DNA of 64,000 bases from Bacteroidota bacterium (GTDB taxonomy: Bacteria > Bacteroidota > Bacteroidia > JACCXN01). Position 1 is the stretch's first letter. Each line of letters starts with the position of its first letter. Where the stretch lies: NCBI GenBank assembly GCA_013696965.1, contig JACCXN010000055.1, positions 1 through 64,000 on the forward strand, given 5' to 3'. Positions 45,758 through 55,272 of this stretch are shown in pieces. The notes beneath the pieces are model-generated. The model searched no databases, was not told the DNA's origin, and saw only the letters and a program-made list of their open reading frames with translations. A program made the translations under genes and the position numbers.

Positions 45758-46963
45758 TTAATTTCTTCTTCTCTGAAAAGTTCTGCTGTGAGTCCTTTTA
45801 ACTTCGCCCACTACACCAACTGGCGCCTTGGAAAAAGTAAAATGTTCAGGTACAGCAACAGGAATGTTTGATTTAAGTAACTTGTTTATCCCTTTTAAAC
45901 TGTCTTTTTCATCAGTTGCACAAAAGGATAAAGCTACACCTTCTTCTCCAGCCCTGCCTGTTCTGCCTATACGATGAACATATGTTTCAGGAACTTCAGG
46001 TAGTTCGTAATTAATTACGTGAGTTAATTTATCTACATCTATTCCCCTTGAAGCAATATCTGTTGCAATTAGAATTTTTATAGTCCTGTTTTTAAAGCCG
46101 GTTAATGCTTTTTGCCTTGCATTTTGTGATTTGTTTCCATGAATTGCCTCAGCACTAATTCCATTTCTATTTAAATCCTTAACCACTTTATCAGCTCCTC
46201 GCTTAGTTCTTGTAAATACCAAGGCGTGTTCAATTACCTCTGATTTCAAAAGATGTTGTAACAAAGCATTTTTATCTCCTTTCTCAACATAATAAACCGA
46301 TTGTTTAACCTTTTCGGCAGTAGATGAAACAGGAGCAACCTGCACAGAAACAGGGTTGTTCAGTAAACTGTCAGCCAATCCTTTTATTTCGGGTGGAACT
46401 GTTGCGGAGAAAAATATAGTATGTCTCTTTACTGGTATTTTCGTAATTATTTTCTTTATATCCTTAACAAAACCCATATCGAGCATTCTGTCTACTTCAT
46501 CAAGTACGAAAAATTGAAGCGAATTAAGTCTTACAAAGCCCTGATTCATAAGATCAAGAAGTCTTCCTGGAGTTGCAATAACAATATCTACCCCTCTTTG
46601 CAGAGCGTTTGTTTGTTTGCCCTGTGAAACTCCACCAAAAATAACAGTGTGTTTTATGTTTAGGCCTTTGCCATAATCCCTGAAACTCTCATCTATTTGA
46701 ATAGCCAGTTCCCTGGTTGGAGCAAGAATTAAAGCTTTAATTCCTGGTCTTCTTTCTTTTAATTGTTGCTGATGAAGTAATTGTAAAATTGGAACAGCAA
46801 ATGCAGCGGTTTTTCCAGTACCTGTCTGTGCACAGCCAAAAACATCCTGTCCTTTTAGAATATGTGGTATCGCTTTTTCCTGAATAGGTGATGGCTGTGT
46901 GTATCCCTTTGATTTTAAGGCCTGGGAAATAGGCTCAATAATATTTAGATTTTCAAATGTCAT
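45758..46963 (-). CDS. rhlE: DEAD-box RNA helicase, RhlE-like
   Basis: A 401-residue ATP-dependent RNA helicase that remodels RNA or ribosome precursors. Motifs: Q-motif PSPIQEKAIP, Walker A AQTGTGKT (45-52), PTRELA, TPGRLLD, motif II at 155-158, SAT (186-188), ATDIASRGIDV and HRIGRTGRAG. Motif II reads DEVD instead of DEAD. The C-terminal tail is short and basic (RTHSRTFQRRRN). It has its own terminator and a probable promoter about 106 nt upstream of the ATG, giving a long leader. Confidence 0.92.
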   Translation of the reverse strand: MTFENLNIIEPISQALKSKGYTQPSPIQEKAIPHILKGQDVFGCAQTGTGKTAAFAVPILQLLHQQQLKERRPGIKALILAPTRELAIQIDESFRDYGKGLNIKHTVIFGGVSQGKQTNALQRGVDIVIATPGRLLDLMNQGFVRLNSLQFFVLDEVDRMLDMGFVKDIKKIITKIPVKRHTIFFSATVPPEIKGLADSLLNNPVSVQVAPVSSTAEKVKQSVYYVEKGDKNALLQHLLKSEVIEHALVFTRTKRGADKVVKDLNRNGISAEAIHGNKSQNARQKALTGFKNRTIKILIATDIASRGIDVDKLTHVINYELPEVPETYVHRIGRTGRAGEEGVALSFCATDEKDSLKGINKLLKSNIPVAVPEHFTFSKAPVGVVGEVKRTHSRTFQRRRN

Positions 46964-47068
46964 AAAGTTGTTTTAATAAATAATTGTAAATGTAATGACC
47001 GGAAAAAACTAAATAGTTCTGAGAAGAGTTCCTGGTCTTTTTAGAGGGTAGGTTGAGTTTCTAAGGTG

Positions 47069-47076
47069 CAAATATA
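47069..47076 (-). promoter_or_regulatory. Promoter -7 box of the DEAD-box helicase gene
   Basis: The minus strand reads TATATTTGCACC, a strong -7 box. It implies an untranslated leader of about 100 nt, which can form a stem between GACCAGGA and TCCGGTC. No clear -33 box. Confidence 0.5.
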
Positions 47077-47539
47077 TGCTATTTAAACTTATTAACCTAA
47101 TTTAGAGGATTATAATATTCAAATCAACCAATGTATTGTCTTAAATTCATTCATCTTTTTAAGGTAAAACCTCAACCCCTTAACATAATATTTAAAACGG
47201 TGCTTATCCATAATAAGTATATTCAATAGCTGGGTTTGGAGTTAGAGTAAAATAAATTATAAATCTCGGTTTACCTTTATATAAAGAGTAAAAAACAAGT
47301 ATCATAAGGTCATCAAAGACAATAAATCCTTTTCATTAATTTTTTTCCAAAACCAAATTTTCAATGCCTTAAGTTTTATTAAAAGATACTCGGTTTATCA
47401 ACGCATTACAATGATTAATAGAAATAGAAATTTTAAATTACCGTTTAAATTAAACACAGGTAAATAATTTAGGTTTTAATATTCAATCTTTTTAGGATAT
47501 AATTTCACCTAAAACTTTTAAAAATCACTTATTTATTGA
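47077..47539. other. AT-rich intergenic region between divergent helicase and tig genes
   Basis: No ORF or RNA gene is supported. The only structure I see is weak: AATTTAGAGGATTATAATATTCAA (47099-47122) resembles AATTTAGGTTTTAATATTCAA (47466-47486), and TTTAGGT/ACCTAAA (about 47469 and 47507) is a short inverted pair. The base composition makes chance likely. Confidence 0.5.
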
Positions 47540-47547
47540 TATTTTTG
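47540..47547 (+). promoter_or_regulatory. Promoter -7 box of tig
   Basis: TATTTTTGCC at 47540-47549 fits the consensus -7 box, about 100 nt before the tig start. Confidence 0.5.
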
Positions 47548-47648
47548 CCTCACTGCTTTTCATTATTTGTGTAAAGTATTGGATTTTATACTAATATTCT
47601 TTAATTTCAATTAAATACAATAATTATTACCTATTTATGATATCTGAA

Positions 47649-48998
47649 ATGAACATTACGAAAGAACAAATTGATAATTTAAATGCTGTTGTAAGGATTA
47701 AACTTTCTCCTGAGGATTATGCCTCTAAAGTTGAAAAAACGCTTCGCGATCACAGTAAAAAAGTGAGTATGCCAGGATTCAGGCCAGGAAAGGTTCCTTT
47801 TGGAATGGTGAAAAAGATGTATGGAAAAACTGTAATGGCTGAGGAGATAAATAAAATTTTATCTGAATCTTTATATTCATACTTACAAGAGAATAAAATT
47901 GAAATTTTAGGAAACCCATTACCAAGAACGGATGAACATATAGACTGGGATAATCAAAAAGAGTTTGAGTTTTCTTATGATCTAGGTTTACTTCCTGAAT
48001 TTTCGGTAAACTTAGATAAAATGAAAAAATTTGATTTCCAAACCGTTAAAGTGGATGAGGATTTGATAAACAAACAAATAGAAGACATCAGAAAAAGATA
48101 CGGTAAAATGGGATCTCCAGAAATATCAAATCAAAATGATGTGTTGTTTGCGGAATTGGTTGAACTGGATGAAAACGGCAATGTTAAAGAAAATGGTATT
48201 GCAAAATCATCCACAATAGTACTTGATCGGATGAAAGATGAACAAACCAAAACTAAACTTACTGGTTTGAAACTAGAGGATACTATTAGTGTTGATCCAA
48301 AAAAGCTAAGCGAAAACAGCACTGATTTAGCTGCAATGCTAGGAGTTGACAAAACTATTGCCGAACAGTTAAATACAAATTTTCAACTTACGGTTAAAAA
48401 TATTTCCCGCATTGAGCCCTCTGAAATCAATCAGGAAATGTTTGATAAGGTTTATGGGCAGGGAACTGTAACTACAGAAGAAGAATTCAGAACAAAGGTG
48501 GCCCAGGATATTTCTGCTATGTTTCAGGGAGATGTAGACAACAAGCTTTTTAATGAAATTAGTAGTGCATTGATAGACAATACAGCAATATCGCTTCCAG
48601 ATGAATTCTTGAAAAGATGGATGCAAACGGTAAGTGAAAAACCTGTAACAATAGAACAAATTGAGGCAGAATACGATAAGTATGCCAAGGGCCTAAAATG
48701 GCAACTCATAGAAAACAAGTTGATTAAAGAGTATAAAATTGAAGTAAGCCATGAGGAAGTACTTGCCTTTACAAAGGAAATTATAAAAGATCAATTCGCA
48801 CGTTACGGGCGTATGAATATGTCTGATGAGGAATTGAGCGAGACTGCAAAGAGAATCATGGAAAATAAAGAAGAGATTAAAAGGATCTATGAGCGGATTT
48901 ACGATAAAAAAATGTTGGATCTTTTTAAGGAAACTATTCCCTTAAATGAAAAACCAGTTTCGATTGATGAATTTTATGAGTCGGCCAATAAGGCTTAA
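47649..48998 (+). CDS. tig: Trigger factor
   Basis: A 449-residue ribosome-associated chaperone. The N-terminal domain contains the ribosome-docking segment SMPGFRPGKVPFGMVKKMYG (about 46-65). A PPIase-like middle domain and a helical C-terminal domain follow (LNEKPVSIDEFYESANKA at the end). I prefer the ATG at 47649 because relatives begin MNIT...; ATG 47637, four codons upstream, is possible. It precedes clpP and clpX, the common tig-clpP-clpX order, linking nascent-chain folding to degradation. Confidence 0.94.
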   Translation: MNITKEQIDNLNAVVRIKLSPEDYASKVEKTLRDHSKKVSMPGFRPGKVPFGMVKKMYGKTVMAEEINKILSESLYSYLQENKIEILGNPLPRTDEHIDWDNQKEFEFSYDLGLLPEFSVNLDKMKKFDFQTVKVDEDLINKQIEDIRKRYGKMGSPEISNQNDVLFAELVELDENGNVKENGIAKSSTIVLDRMKDEQTKTKLTGLKLEDTISVDPKKLSENSTDLAAMLGVDKTIAEQLNTNFQLTVKNISRIEPSEINQEMFDKVYGQGTVTTEEEFRTKVAQDISAMFQGDVDNKLFNEISSALIDNTAISLPDEFLKRWMQTVSEKPVTIEQIEAEYDKYAKGLKWQLIENKLIKEYKIEVSHEEVLAFTKEIIKDQFARYGRMNMSDEELSETAKRIMENKEEIKRIYERIYDKKMLDLFKETIPLNEKPVSIDEFYESANKA

Positions 48999-49061
48999 TT
49001 GTTTGGTAATATTACTTTTTATATATAATTTTAAAAATTATCTAATTTAAATCTAAAAAAG

Positions 49062-49739
49062 ATGTTTGATCAGAACGAATTCAGAAAGTACGCAACTAAA
49101 CATCGCGGAATTAACAGCCTAACCTTTGATAGTTATACTGCTTCGGTAACACCATATATTATAGAAGAGCGCCAGCTTAATGTTGCCCAAATGGATGTTT
49201 TTTCCAGATTGATGATGGATAGGATCATTTTTTTGGGAACTGGTATCAATGACCAGGTTGCAAATATTATACAAGCTCAGCTTTTATTTCTTGAGTCAGC
49301 AGACGCTAAAAAAGACATCCAGATTTATCTTAATTCTCCAGGAGGAAGTGTTTATGCAGGTCTTGGGATTTATGACACCATGCAATATATTGCACCTGAT
49401 GTTGCCACTATTTGTACCGGTATGGCAGCTTCGATGGGCGCAGTCTTATTATGTGCTGGTGCTGCAGGCAAGCGTTCTGCATTAAGACATGCAAGGGTTA
49501 TGATCCACCAGCCTATGGGTGGAGCAGAGGGTCAAGCATCTGATATTGAAATCACTGCCAGGGAAATACAAAAACTAAAAAAGGAATTGTATGATATAAT
49601 TGCTGACCATTCAGGACAACCTTATGATAGGGTTTGGGGTGATAGTGACCGTGATTACTGGATGACAGCAACCGAGTCAAAAGAATACGGAATGATTGAT
49701 GAAGTATTGATTAGAACCAAAGCATCACCTAATAAATAA
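49062..49739 (+). CDS. clpP: ATP-dependent Clp protease proteolytic subunit
   Basis: A 225-residue serine protease that forms the ClpXP barrel. Catalytic residues: Ser 124 in GMAASMGAVLL, His 149 in MIHQPMGG, and an Asp in the DRDYWMTATESKEYGMIDEV region. The N-terminal extension (about 1-30) is longer than in E. coli and may be processed. It starts 63 nt after tig and is followed after 51 nt by clpX. Confidence 0.97.
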   Translation: MFDQNEFRKYATKHRGINSLTFDSYTASVTPYIIEERQLNVAQMDVFSRLMMDRIIFLGTGINDQVANIIQAQLLFLESADAKKDIQIYLNSPGGSVYAGLGIYDTMQYIAPDVATICTGMAASMGAVLLCAGAAGKRSALRHARVMIHQPMGGAEGQASDIEITAREIQKLKKELYDIIADHSGQPYDRVWGDSDRDYWMTATESKEYGMIDEVLIRTKASPNK

Positions 49740-49790
49740 AAACACCTTAATTGCCGTTGTTGTTTTAATGATTTTGAAATAACCAGGTTA

Positions 49791-51044
49791 ATGGAAACAA
49801 AAGAAATGACTAAGAATAATATAAGGTGCTCTTTTTGTGGAAGAGATAAACAGGATACCGCTGTTTTAATCGCAGGTATTACAGGTCATATTTGTGATCA
49901 TTGTGTTACACAAGCCCAAACAATAGTAAAAGAAGAGATAGCCGAGAAGTCCAATAAGGCCTTAAACAAATCACTAAAACTACTTAAGCCCAAAGAAATT
50001 AAGCAATTTATTGATGAATATGTAATAGGACAGGATGAGGCTAAAAAAGTTTTATCTGTTGCTGTTTACAATCATTACAAAAGGATTACCCAGAAGTTTC
50101 CCAAAAATGCAGATGAGGTTGAAATTGAAAAATCAAATATCATTATGGTTGGAGAAACTGGGACAGGTAAAACACTATTGGCAAAATCAATTGCTAAAAT
50201 GTTAAACGTGCCTTTTTGCATTGCCGATGCCACCGCTTTAACCGAAGCTGGTTATGTTGGAGAGGATGTTGAGAGTATTCTTGCCAGACTTTTTCAGGCT
50301 GCAGATTATGATATGGCTGCAACTGAGAGAGGTATTGTATTCATTGATGAAATTGATAAAATTGCTCGTAAGAGTGATAATCCTTCTATTACCAGAGATG
50401 TTTCAGGCGAGGGTGTTCAACAGGCTTTGCTCAAATTAATTGAAGGAGCTGTTGTAAACGTTCCACCACAAGGGGGCAGAAAGCATCCTGATCAAAAATA
50501 CCTTCAGGTAAATACGAAGAATATACTTTTTGTATGTGGTGGTGCTTTTGATGGAATTGACAAAATAATTTCAAAGCGATTAAATACAAATTCAATTGGA
50601 TATAGCTCAGGACAGGATACAGAAGTATTGGACAAGGAAAACATGCTTCAGTATATTACTCCCCAGGATTTGAAAAGTTTTGGATTAATCCCTGAATTAA
50701 TAGGTAGAATTCCAATGTTAACATACCTGAATCCACTTGATAAGGAAACATTAAGAAGAATTTTAACCGAACCCAAAAATGCGCTTGTTAAGCAATATAT
50801 AAGACTTTTTGAAATAGATGGAATAAAACTTACAATTGAAGAACCTGTTTATGATTTTATTGTGGATAAAGCAATTGAATATAAATTGGGCGCAAGGGGA
50901 CTAAGGACTATATGTGAGGCTGTGATGCTTGATGCTATGTTTGATTTACCTTCAGATAAAAACGTTAAGGATATTAAAATAACCATAGCCTATGCACAGG
51001 AAAAATTAAGCAAAGCAAGAATTAATAAACTTAAGGTTGCATAA
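49791..51044 (+). CDS. clpX: ATP-dependent Clp protease ATP-binding subunit ClpX
   Basis: A 417-residue AAA+ unfoldase. It has the N-terminal C4 zinc finger (Cys 13, 16, 35, 38), Walker A GETGTGKT, Walker B IVFIDEID, the [27 protein letters not shown] segment and the IGF-type ClpP-docking loop region (here [10 protein letters not shown], reading IGY rather than IGF). It feeds substrates to the ClpP encoded upstream and ends in a very strong terminator. Confidence 0.97.
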   Translation: METKEMTKNNIRCSFCGRDKQDTAVLIAGITGHICDHCVTQAQTIVKEEIAEKSNKALNKSLKLLKPKEIKQFIDEYVIGQDEAKKVLSVAVYNHYKRITQKFPKNADEVEIEKSNIIMVGETGTGKTLLAKSIAKMLNVPFCIADATALTEAGYVGEDVESILARLFQAADYDMAATERGIVFIDEIDKIARKSDNPSITRDVSGEGVQQALLKLIEGAVVNVPPQGGRKHPDQKYLQVNTKNILFVCGGAFDGIDKIISKRLNTNSIGYSSGQDTEVLDKENMLQYITPQDLKSFGLIPELIGRIPMLTYLNPLDKETLRRILTEPKNALVKQYIRLFEIDGIKLTIEEPVYDFIVDKAIEYKLGARGLRTICEAVMLDAMFDLPSDKNVKDIKITIAYAQEKLSKARINKLKVA

Positions 51045-51049
51045 ATTTG

Positions 51050-51105
51050 ATTACAATAAAAAAAGAGGGTGGTTTATTAAAATCACCCTCTTTTTTTATT
51101 GTAAT
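51050..51105. terminator. Perfect 22-bp bidirectional terminator between clpX and folA
   Basis: The arms 51050-51071 and 51084-51105 are exact reverse complements with a 12-nt loop. A GAGGGTG core is flanked by A-runs and T-runs on both sides, so it can stop transcripts from either of the convergent genes. Confidence 0.95.
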
Positions 51106-51116
51106 TTTTTTGATGT

Positions 51117-51602
51117 TTATTTCCTTTCATAAATACAAAAGGAATATCCATATTTATTCTTTTCATCAGCTTCAAAGTCTTGCTTTTCCTTTAATTTCCA
51201 TTCCTGTGAATTTAATTCAGGAAAAAAAGCGTCTCCTTCAAATTCTTCGTTTATCCGGGTTAAATAAATTCTGTCTGCAATCGACATTGATTGACTGAAA
51301 ATTTCTTCTCCACCAATAATAAAAATTTCTTTTTCAACTGCAGCAGTTTTAATGGCCTCTTCAATAGAATGCACAACAATACAACCTTGGGAATTATAAT
51401 CTTTTTTCCTGGTAATTACAACGGAAGTCCTGTTTGGCAACGGCTTACCAAAAGACTCAAAAGTTTTCCTGCCCATTATAATATGATGACCTGTGGTAAG
51501 GTTTTTGAAAAACCTTAAATCAGCAGGTAAATACCATGGAAGCTTATTGTCCTTGCCAATTACGTTGTTTTTTGCAACTGCCACTAAAAAAGATTTTATC
51601 AT
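51117..51602 (-). CDS. folA: Dihydrofolate reductase
   Basis: A 161-residue enzyme reducing dihydrofolate to tetrahydrofolate. Motifs: AVAKNNVIGKDNKLPWYLPADLRFFK (with an Asp in the usual catalytic acid place), IIMGRKTFESFGKPLPNRTSVV, and FIIGGEEIF. It regenerates the cofactor consumed by the thymidylate synthase encoded upstream in the same operon. Confidence 0.96.
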   Translation of the reverse strand: MIKSFLVAVAKNNVIGKDNKLPWYLPADLRFFKNLTTGHHIIMGRKTFESFGKPLPNRTSVVITRKKDYNSQGCIVVHSIEEAIKTAAVEKEIFIIGGEEIFSQSMSIADRIYLTRINEEFEGDAFFPELNSQEWKLKEKQDFEADEKNKYGYSFCIYERK

Positions 51603-51649
51603 TATTTATAGATTCAAAAATGGATTAATAGCATTTGAAAATTCATCTT

Positions 51650-51745
51650 TTATTGACAAAAAGCAAATAAAGAAATTATAATCACTATAGCCCAACCCAC
51701 AAGGTTAATAATTTGAAATTTAGTTAATTTTTTCTTTGGTTTCAT
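51650..51745 (-). CDS. Possible 31-residue single-TM protein
   Basis: An ATG frame between thyA and folA encodes a basic N-terminus (MKPKKKLTKFQ), then one hydrophobic helix (IINLVGWAIVIIISLFAF) ending CQ. The positive-inside then TM layout looks designed rather than random, and it fills an otherwise empty 200-bp gap within the operon. An in-frame ATG at 51784 would make it 44 residues. No function can be given. Confidence 0.45.
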   Translation of the reverse strand: MKPKKKLTKFQIINLVGWAIVIIISLFAFCQ

Positions 51746-51806
51746 AATTGCCAATTTTGCTTGTGTTAATAGTATTAAGTGCATCAATATACAAACAAAA
51801 CATTGT

Positions 51807-52601
51807 TTATACAGCAACTTTTCCTTTAATTGCAGGATGAGGATCATATCCTTCCAGTGTAAAATCCTCGAATTTAAAATCAAAAATATTTTTCACCTGT
51901 GAATTTATTTTCATTACAGGTAATTTTTTTGATTCTCTTGATAATTGAAGGTTCACCTGTTCCATATGGTTTGAATAAATATGAGCATCACCAAAGGTAT
52001 GAACAAAATCTCCTGGTTCCAATCCACAAACCTGGGCAACCATTAATGTTAAAAGGGCATAGGAGGCAATGTTGAATGGTACGCCTAAGAATATATCTGC
52101 ACTGCGCTGGTAAAGCTGACATGACAATTTATTGTTGGCAACATAAAACTGAAAAAAAGCATGGCAAGGCGGTAAAGCCATTTTTTCTATTTCACCTACA
52201 TTCCACGCACTTACAATAAGTCTTCTGGAATCCGGATTTTTCTTAATTTGTTCAATCAATTGGGTTATTTGGTCAATATGTCTTCCATCCGTAGTTGGCC
52301 AGGATCGCCATTGATATCCGTATACTGGTCCAAGGTCCCCATTTTCATCAGCCCATTCATCCCAAATACTTACTCCGTTTTCATTTAAATATGCTGTATT
52401 CGTATCACCCTTTAAAAACCATAAAAGTTCATGTACTATCGATTTTAAATGTAATTTCTTTGTTGTAACCAAAGGGAATCCTTCCTGAAGGTTAAAGCGC
52501 ATTTGGTACCCAAAAACACTAGTAGTGCCTGTTCCCGTTCTATCTGTTTTTTTTGTACCGTGCTTAAGCACGTGATTCATCAAATCATGGTATTGCTTCA
52601 T
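51807..52601 (-). CDS. thyA: Thymidylate synthase (ThyA type)
   Basis: A 264-residue enzyme making dTMP from dUMP with methylene-tetrahydrofolate. Catalytic Cys 146 lies in [42 protein letters not shown] and the C-terminal [12 protein letters not shown] are present. Length equals the E. coli enzyme. It is co-oriented with folA, forming a dTMP cycle unit. Confidence 0.97.
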   Translation of the reverse strand: MKQYHDLMNHVLKHGTKKTDRTGTGTTSVFGYQMRFNLQEGFPLVTTKKLHLKSIVHELLWFLKGDTNTAYLNENGVSIWDEWADENGDLGPVYGYQWRSWPTTDGRHIDQITQLIEQIKKNPDSRRLIVSAWNVGEIEKMALPPCHAFFQFYVANNKLSCQLYQRSADIFLGVPFNIASYALLTLMVAQVCGLEPGDFVHTFGDAHIYSNHMEQVNLQLSRESKKLPVMKINSQVKNIFDFKFEDFTLEGYDPHPAIKGKVAV

Positions 52602-52712
52602 TTTTCACTGATGTTTTAAAGGAATTTTAGAATTGTAAAATTAGAAAAAAACAAGCAAGTGTTTTCAAGGGTTGAAAAGTTATGAAAAGTAGTTTTTTTT
52701 ATTTAAATCGAA

Positions 52713-54521
52713 TTAAATAAGCATTCCAATAATTACAGCTGTAAATAAGGATGCAAGTGTACCAGCAATAAGTGCTTTTATACCTAATTGAGAGAGCAGA
52801 GTTCTTTTATTTGGAGCAAGAACTCCTATTCCACCAATTTGAATACCAATGGAAGAGAAATTTGAAAATCCACAAAGGATATAAGTGGCAATAATTATTG
52901 ATTTTTCATCTGTAAATAATCCCGAGTTTTTAAGTTCTCCAAGTGTAACGTAGGCAACAAATTCATTTAGTATAGTCTTCTCACCCAATAGTTGCCCCAC
53001 AAGAGCACTATCGGCCCAGGATGTCCCCATTAACCACGCCAAAGGCTTAAGAACTATTCCAAGCATAAATTGCATGGTCAAACTATTGTATTGTCCATTA
53101 CTCCAGGCAAAAATTTTGCTATTTAAACCAGTGTAATCACCAATAATGTCCGAAAAAATATAATTGGTCATAGCTATAAATGCAATGAAAACAATAATCA
53201 TTGCAGCTACATTTACTGCTAGTTTTAAACCCTGTACTGTCCCATTAGCAATTGATTCCAAAGCATTGTCGCCTATTTTCTCTTTACTTACCTCCATTTT
53301 ACGTTTAATTTCTTCTGTTTCCGGAAGCAATATCTTTGCTGCCACAATTGCCGCTGGAGCAGAAAGGAGGGATGCAATAATAAGGTGTTTAGCGAAAAAT
53401 AATTGCTGTTGAGGATCATCCCCACCTAAAAAACCAACATAAGCCACCAATACTCCTCCTGCTATAGTTGCCATACCTCCGCTCATAAGGCAGAGTATTT
53501 CTGATTTAGTCATGCTATCTATGTACGGCTTTATCAGCAGTGGGGCTTCCGTTTGGCCTAAAAATATATTGCCAGCTGCCGCAAGACTTTCCGCACCAGA
53601 TAAGCCCATTAATTTATTCATCAACCAGGCAAAAGCATATACTATTTTCTGAATGATGCCTAAGTAGAATAGTAGACTAGTTAAAGCGGAAAAAAATATA
53701 ATAGTAGGCAATACCTGGAAAGCGAAAATAAATCCATAAGCACTAGTGTCACTTACCAAACCACCAAATACGAAAGTAGAACCAGCTCTGGTAAAATTCA
53801 ATATTTCTACAAAAACAGTACTTACACCTTCAAAAAAAGTTTGAATAAGTGGTATTTTTAAAACACAAACTGCTATTAATATTTGTAGCCCCAATCCCTT
53901 AGCAACTAAAATCCAATTGATTCCCCTGCGATTACTGCTGAATAGAAAAGCGATTAGAAGAAGGGTAAATAACCCTAATAATCCACGAAAAAAACCATTT
54001 AAGGTAAACCCGGATTTATAGATTTCAGTAGGGGTGAATTTAAAAAGGTATTTAATTTCAGGGTTAGATAATTGCAGTGCGTCATTAGAAAATTCAAAAT
54101 TAAACTGTTCAATTTTTTTTTCTGTTTTCAACTGACTGCTTTCCTGCCGCAATACTTGCTTTCCCTGTGAAAAGTATATTATAACAGGTTGATTTTCTAT
54201 AACTTCGTATACCACCGAATCAACTGTTGCAGAAAAAGGAGTTAGATCATAAATAAGTATTAAAGTGCTATCTGATATGTACCAGTCGCCAGAAGTAGTA
54301 TTTGAATCTATACTGAAATCAAATCTTTTTCTGTTGTTTTTTATAAAGAAACTCAAATGACTCTCTTTAGAAAATAGTGTTGCTGAGATATCCTTAGTAT
54401 ATTGGATTTGTTCCAAGTCCCACTTTCGCGACAATTGCTGTTCAACAGGGGGATTTGCAGCATGCCCTAATTGTGTGAATAACCCGAAAATTAAAAGGAG
54501 AACAAAAGGATAAAATTTCAT
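52713..54521 (-). CDS. NupC-type concentrative nucleoside transporter with extra N-terminal secreted domain
   Basis: A 602-residue protein. Residues 1-21 are a signal peptide (GLFTQLGHA). About 22-175 form a beta-rich extracytoplasmic domain (SRKWDLEQIQYTKD, SGDWYISDSTLILIYDLTP) with a lipocalin-like look. From about 178 the CNT membrane domain begins, with GNIFLGQTEAPLLIKPYI, GGMATIAGGVLVAYV and GFSNFSSIGIQIGG near the end. CNT proteins import nucleosides with Na+ or H+. The fused outer domain may present or sense substrate (inference). Confidence 0.88.
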   Translation of the reverse strand: MKFYPFVLLLIFGLFTQLGHAANPPVEQQLSRKWDLEQIQYTKDISATLFSKESHLSFFIKNNRKRFDFSIDSNTTSGDWYISDSTLILIYDLTPFSATVDSVVYEVIENQPVIIYFSQGKQVLRQESSQLKTEKKIEQFNFEFSNDALQLSNPEIKYLFKFTPTEIYKSGFTLNGFFRGLLGLFTLLLIAFLFSSNRRGINWILVAKGLGLQILIAVCVLKIPLIQTFFEGVSTVFVEILNFTRAGSTFVFGGLVSDTSAYGFIFAFQVLPTIIFFSALTSLLFYLGIIQKIVYAFAWLMNKLMGLSGAESLAAAGNIFLGQTEAPLLIKPYIDSMTKSEILCLMSGGMATIAGGVLVAYVGFLGGDDPQQQLFFAKHLIIASLLSAPAAIVAAKILLPETEEIKRKMEVSKEKIGDNALESIANGTVQGLKLAVNVAAMIIVFIAFIAMTNYIFSDIIGDYTGLNSKIFAWSNGQYNSLTMQFMLGIVLKPLAWLMGTSWADSALVGQLLGEKTILNEFVAYVTLGELKNSGLFTDEKSIIIATYILCGFSNFSSIGIQIGGIGVLAPNKRTLLSQLGIKALIAGTLASLFTAVIIGMLI

Positions 54522-54616
54522 TTAACTGCGTAGGATTTTTAAATGAAAAAATTAAAAACAATATTACTGATTTTCAGCAACATATATTTTTAGGGGTAAA
54601 TATAGTAAAGAAATTC

Positions 54617-55216
54617 TTAATTGGATTTTTTTCTGCTGGATATTTCATCCCTTATTTTTGAGGCTTTTTCATAATTTTCCTCATCAATTGCATTTTTGAG
54701 CATTTCTTTAAGCTCATTTTCGGAAGCAGCCCCAAGATTGCCTTTCTTTTTATCTTCTTTTGCTTCCTCCTCATGTGTGCCTTCAAAGGCTTCGGGTGAG
54801 GCGCCCTCTTCCAGGATAATGCCTGCAGAGGAAAGAATAAATTCATATGTAAAAACTGGGCATTTGAATCTAACAGCAAGTGCAATTGCGTCAGAAGTAC
54901 GCGTGTCAATTTCTACTTCTTTTTCTCCATTTGTACAAATAAGTTTAGCGAAGAAAATTCCTTCAACCAAGTTATAGATAATTACTTCATTGATGGTGAT
55001 ATTAAAATTGTCAGAAAGATTTTTAAACAAATCGTGAGTAAGGGGTCGGCTTGGGCTTATCTTTTCCAGTTCAATAGCAATGGCCTGGGCCTCAAAACCT
55101 CCTATAATGATGGGTAATCTTCTTTTGCCTCTGGCCTCACCTAATACAAGAGCATATGCTCCCGATTGCGTCTGACTATATGATAATCCAACAATTTCTA
55201 ATTTGATCTTTTTCAC
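54617..55216 (-). CDS. Bifunctional nuclease domain protein with UVR motif
   Basis: A 199-residue protein. The BFN (DUF151) domain (about 1-135) has ALVLGEARGKRRLPIIIGGF, RPLTHDLF and DTRTSDAIALAVRFKCPVF. A charged linker leads to a C-terminal UVR motif (about 165-197, ELKEMLKNAIDEENYEKASK), as seen in UvrB/UvrC and ClpC. BFN proteins have reported DNase and RNase activity. It is placed between etfA and the nucleoside transporter. Confidence 0.9.
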   Translation of the reverse strand: MKKIKLEIVGLSYSQTQSGAYALVLGEARGKRRLPIIIGGFEAQAIAIELEKISPSRPLTHDLFKNLSDNFNITINEVIIYNLVEGIFFAKLICTNGEKEVEIDTRTSDAIALAVRFKCPVFTYEFILSSAGIILEEGASPEAFEGTHEEEAKEDKKKGNLGAASENELKEMLKNAIDEENYEKASKIRDEISSRKKSN

Positions 55217-55272
55217 GTATTAATTTTTGTTTTGCTCAACAATCCGTTATTATAAAGATAATAAATCTTTAT

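Noticed and set aside
47077-47539. Possible small RNA or repeat array in the helicase-tig gap
   Set aside because: Only weak AT-rich similarities were found, compatible with chance.
51746-51883. Extension of the small thyA-folA ORF to 77 residues
   Set aside because: The upstream part overlaps thyA coding sequence in another frame and shows no protein-like pattern.
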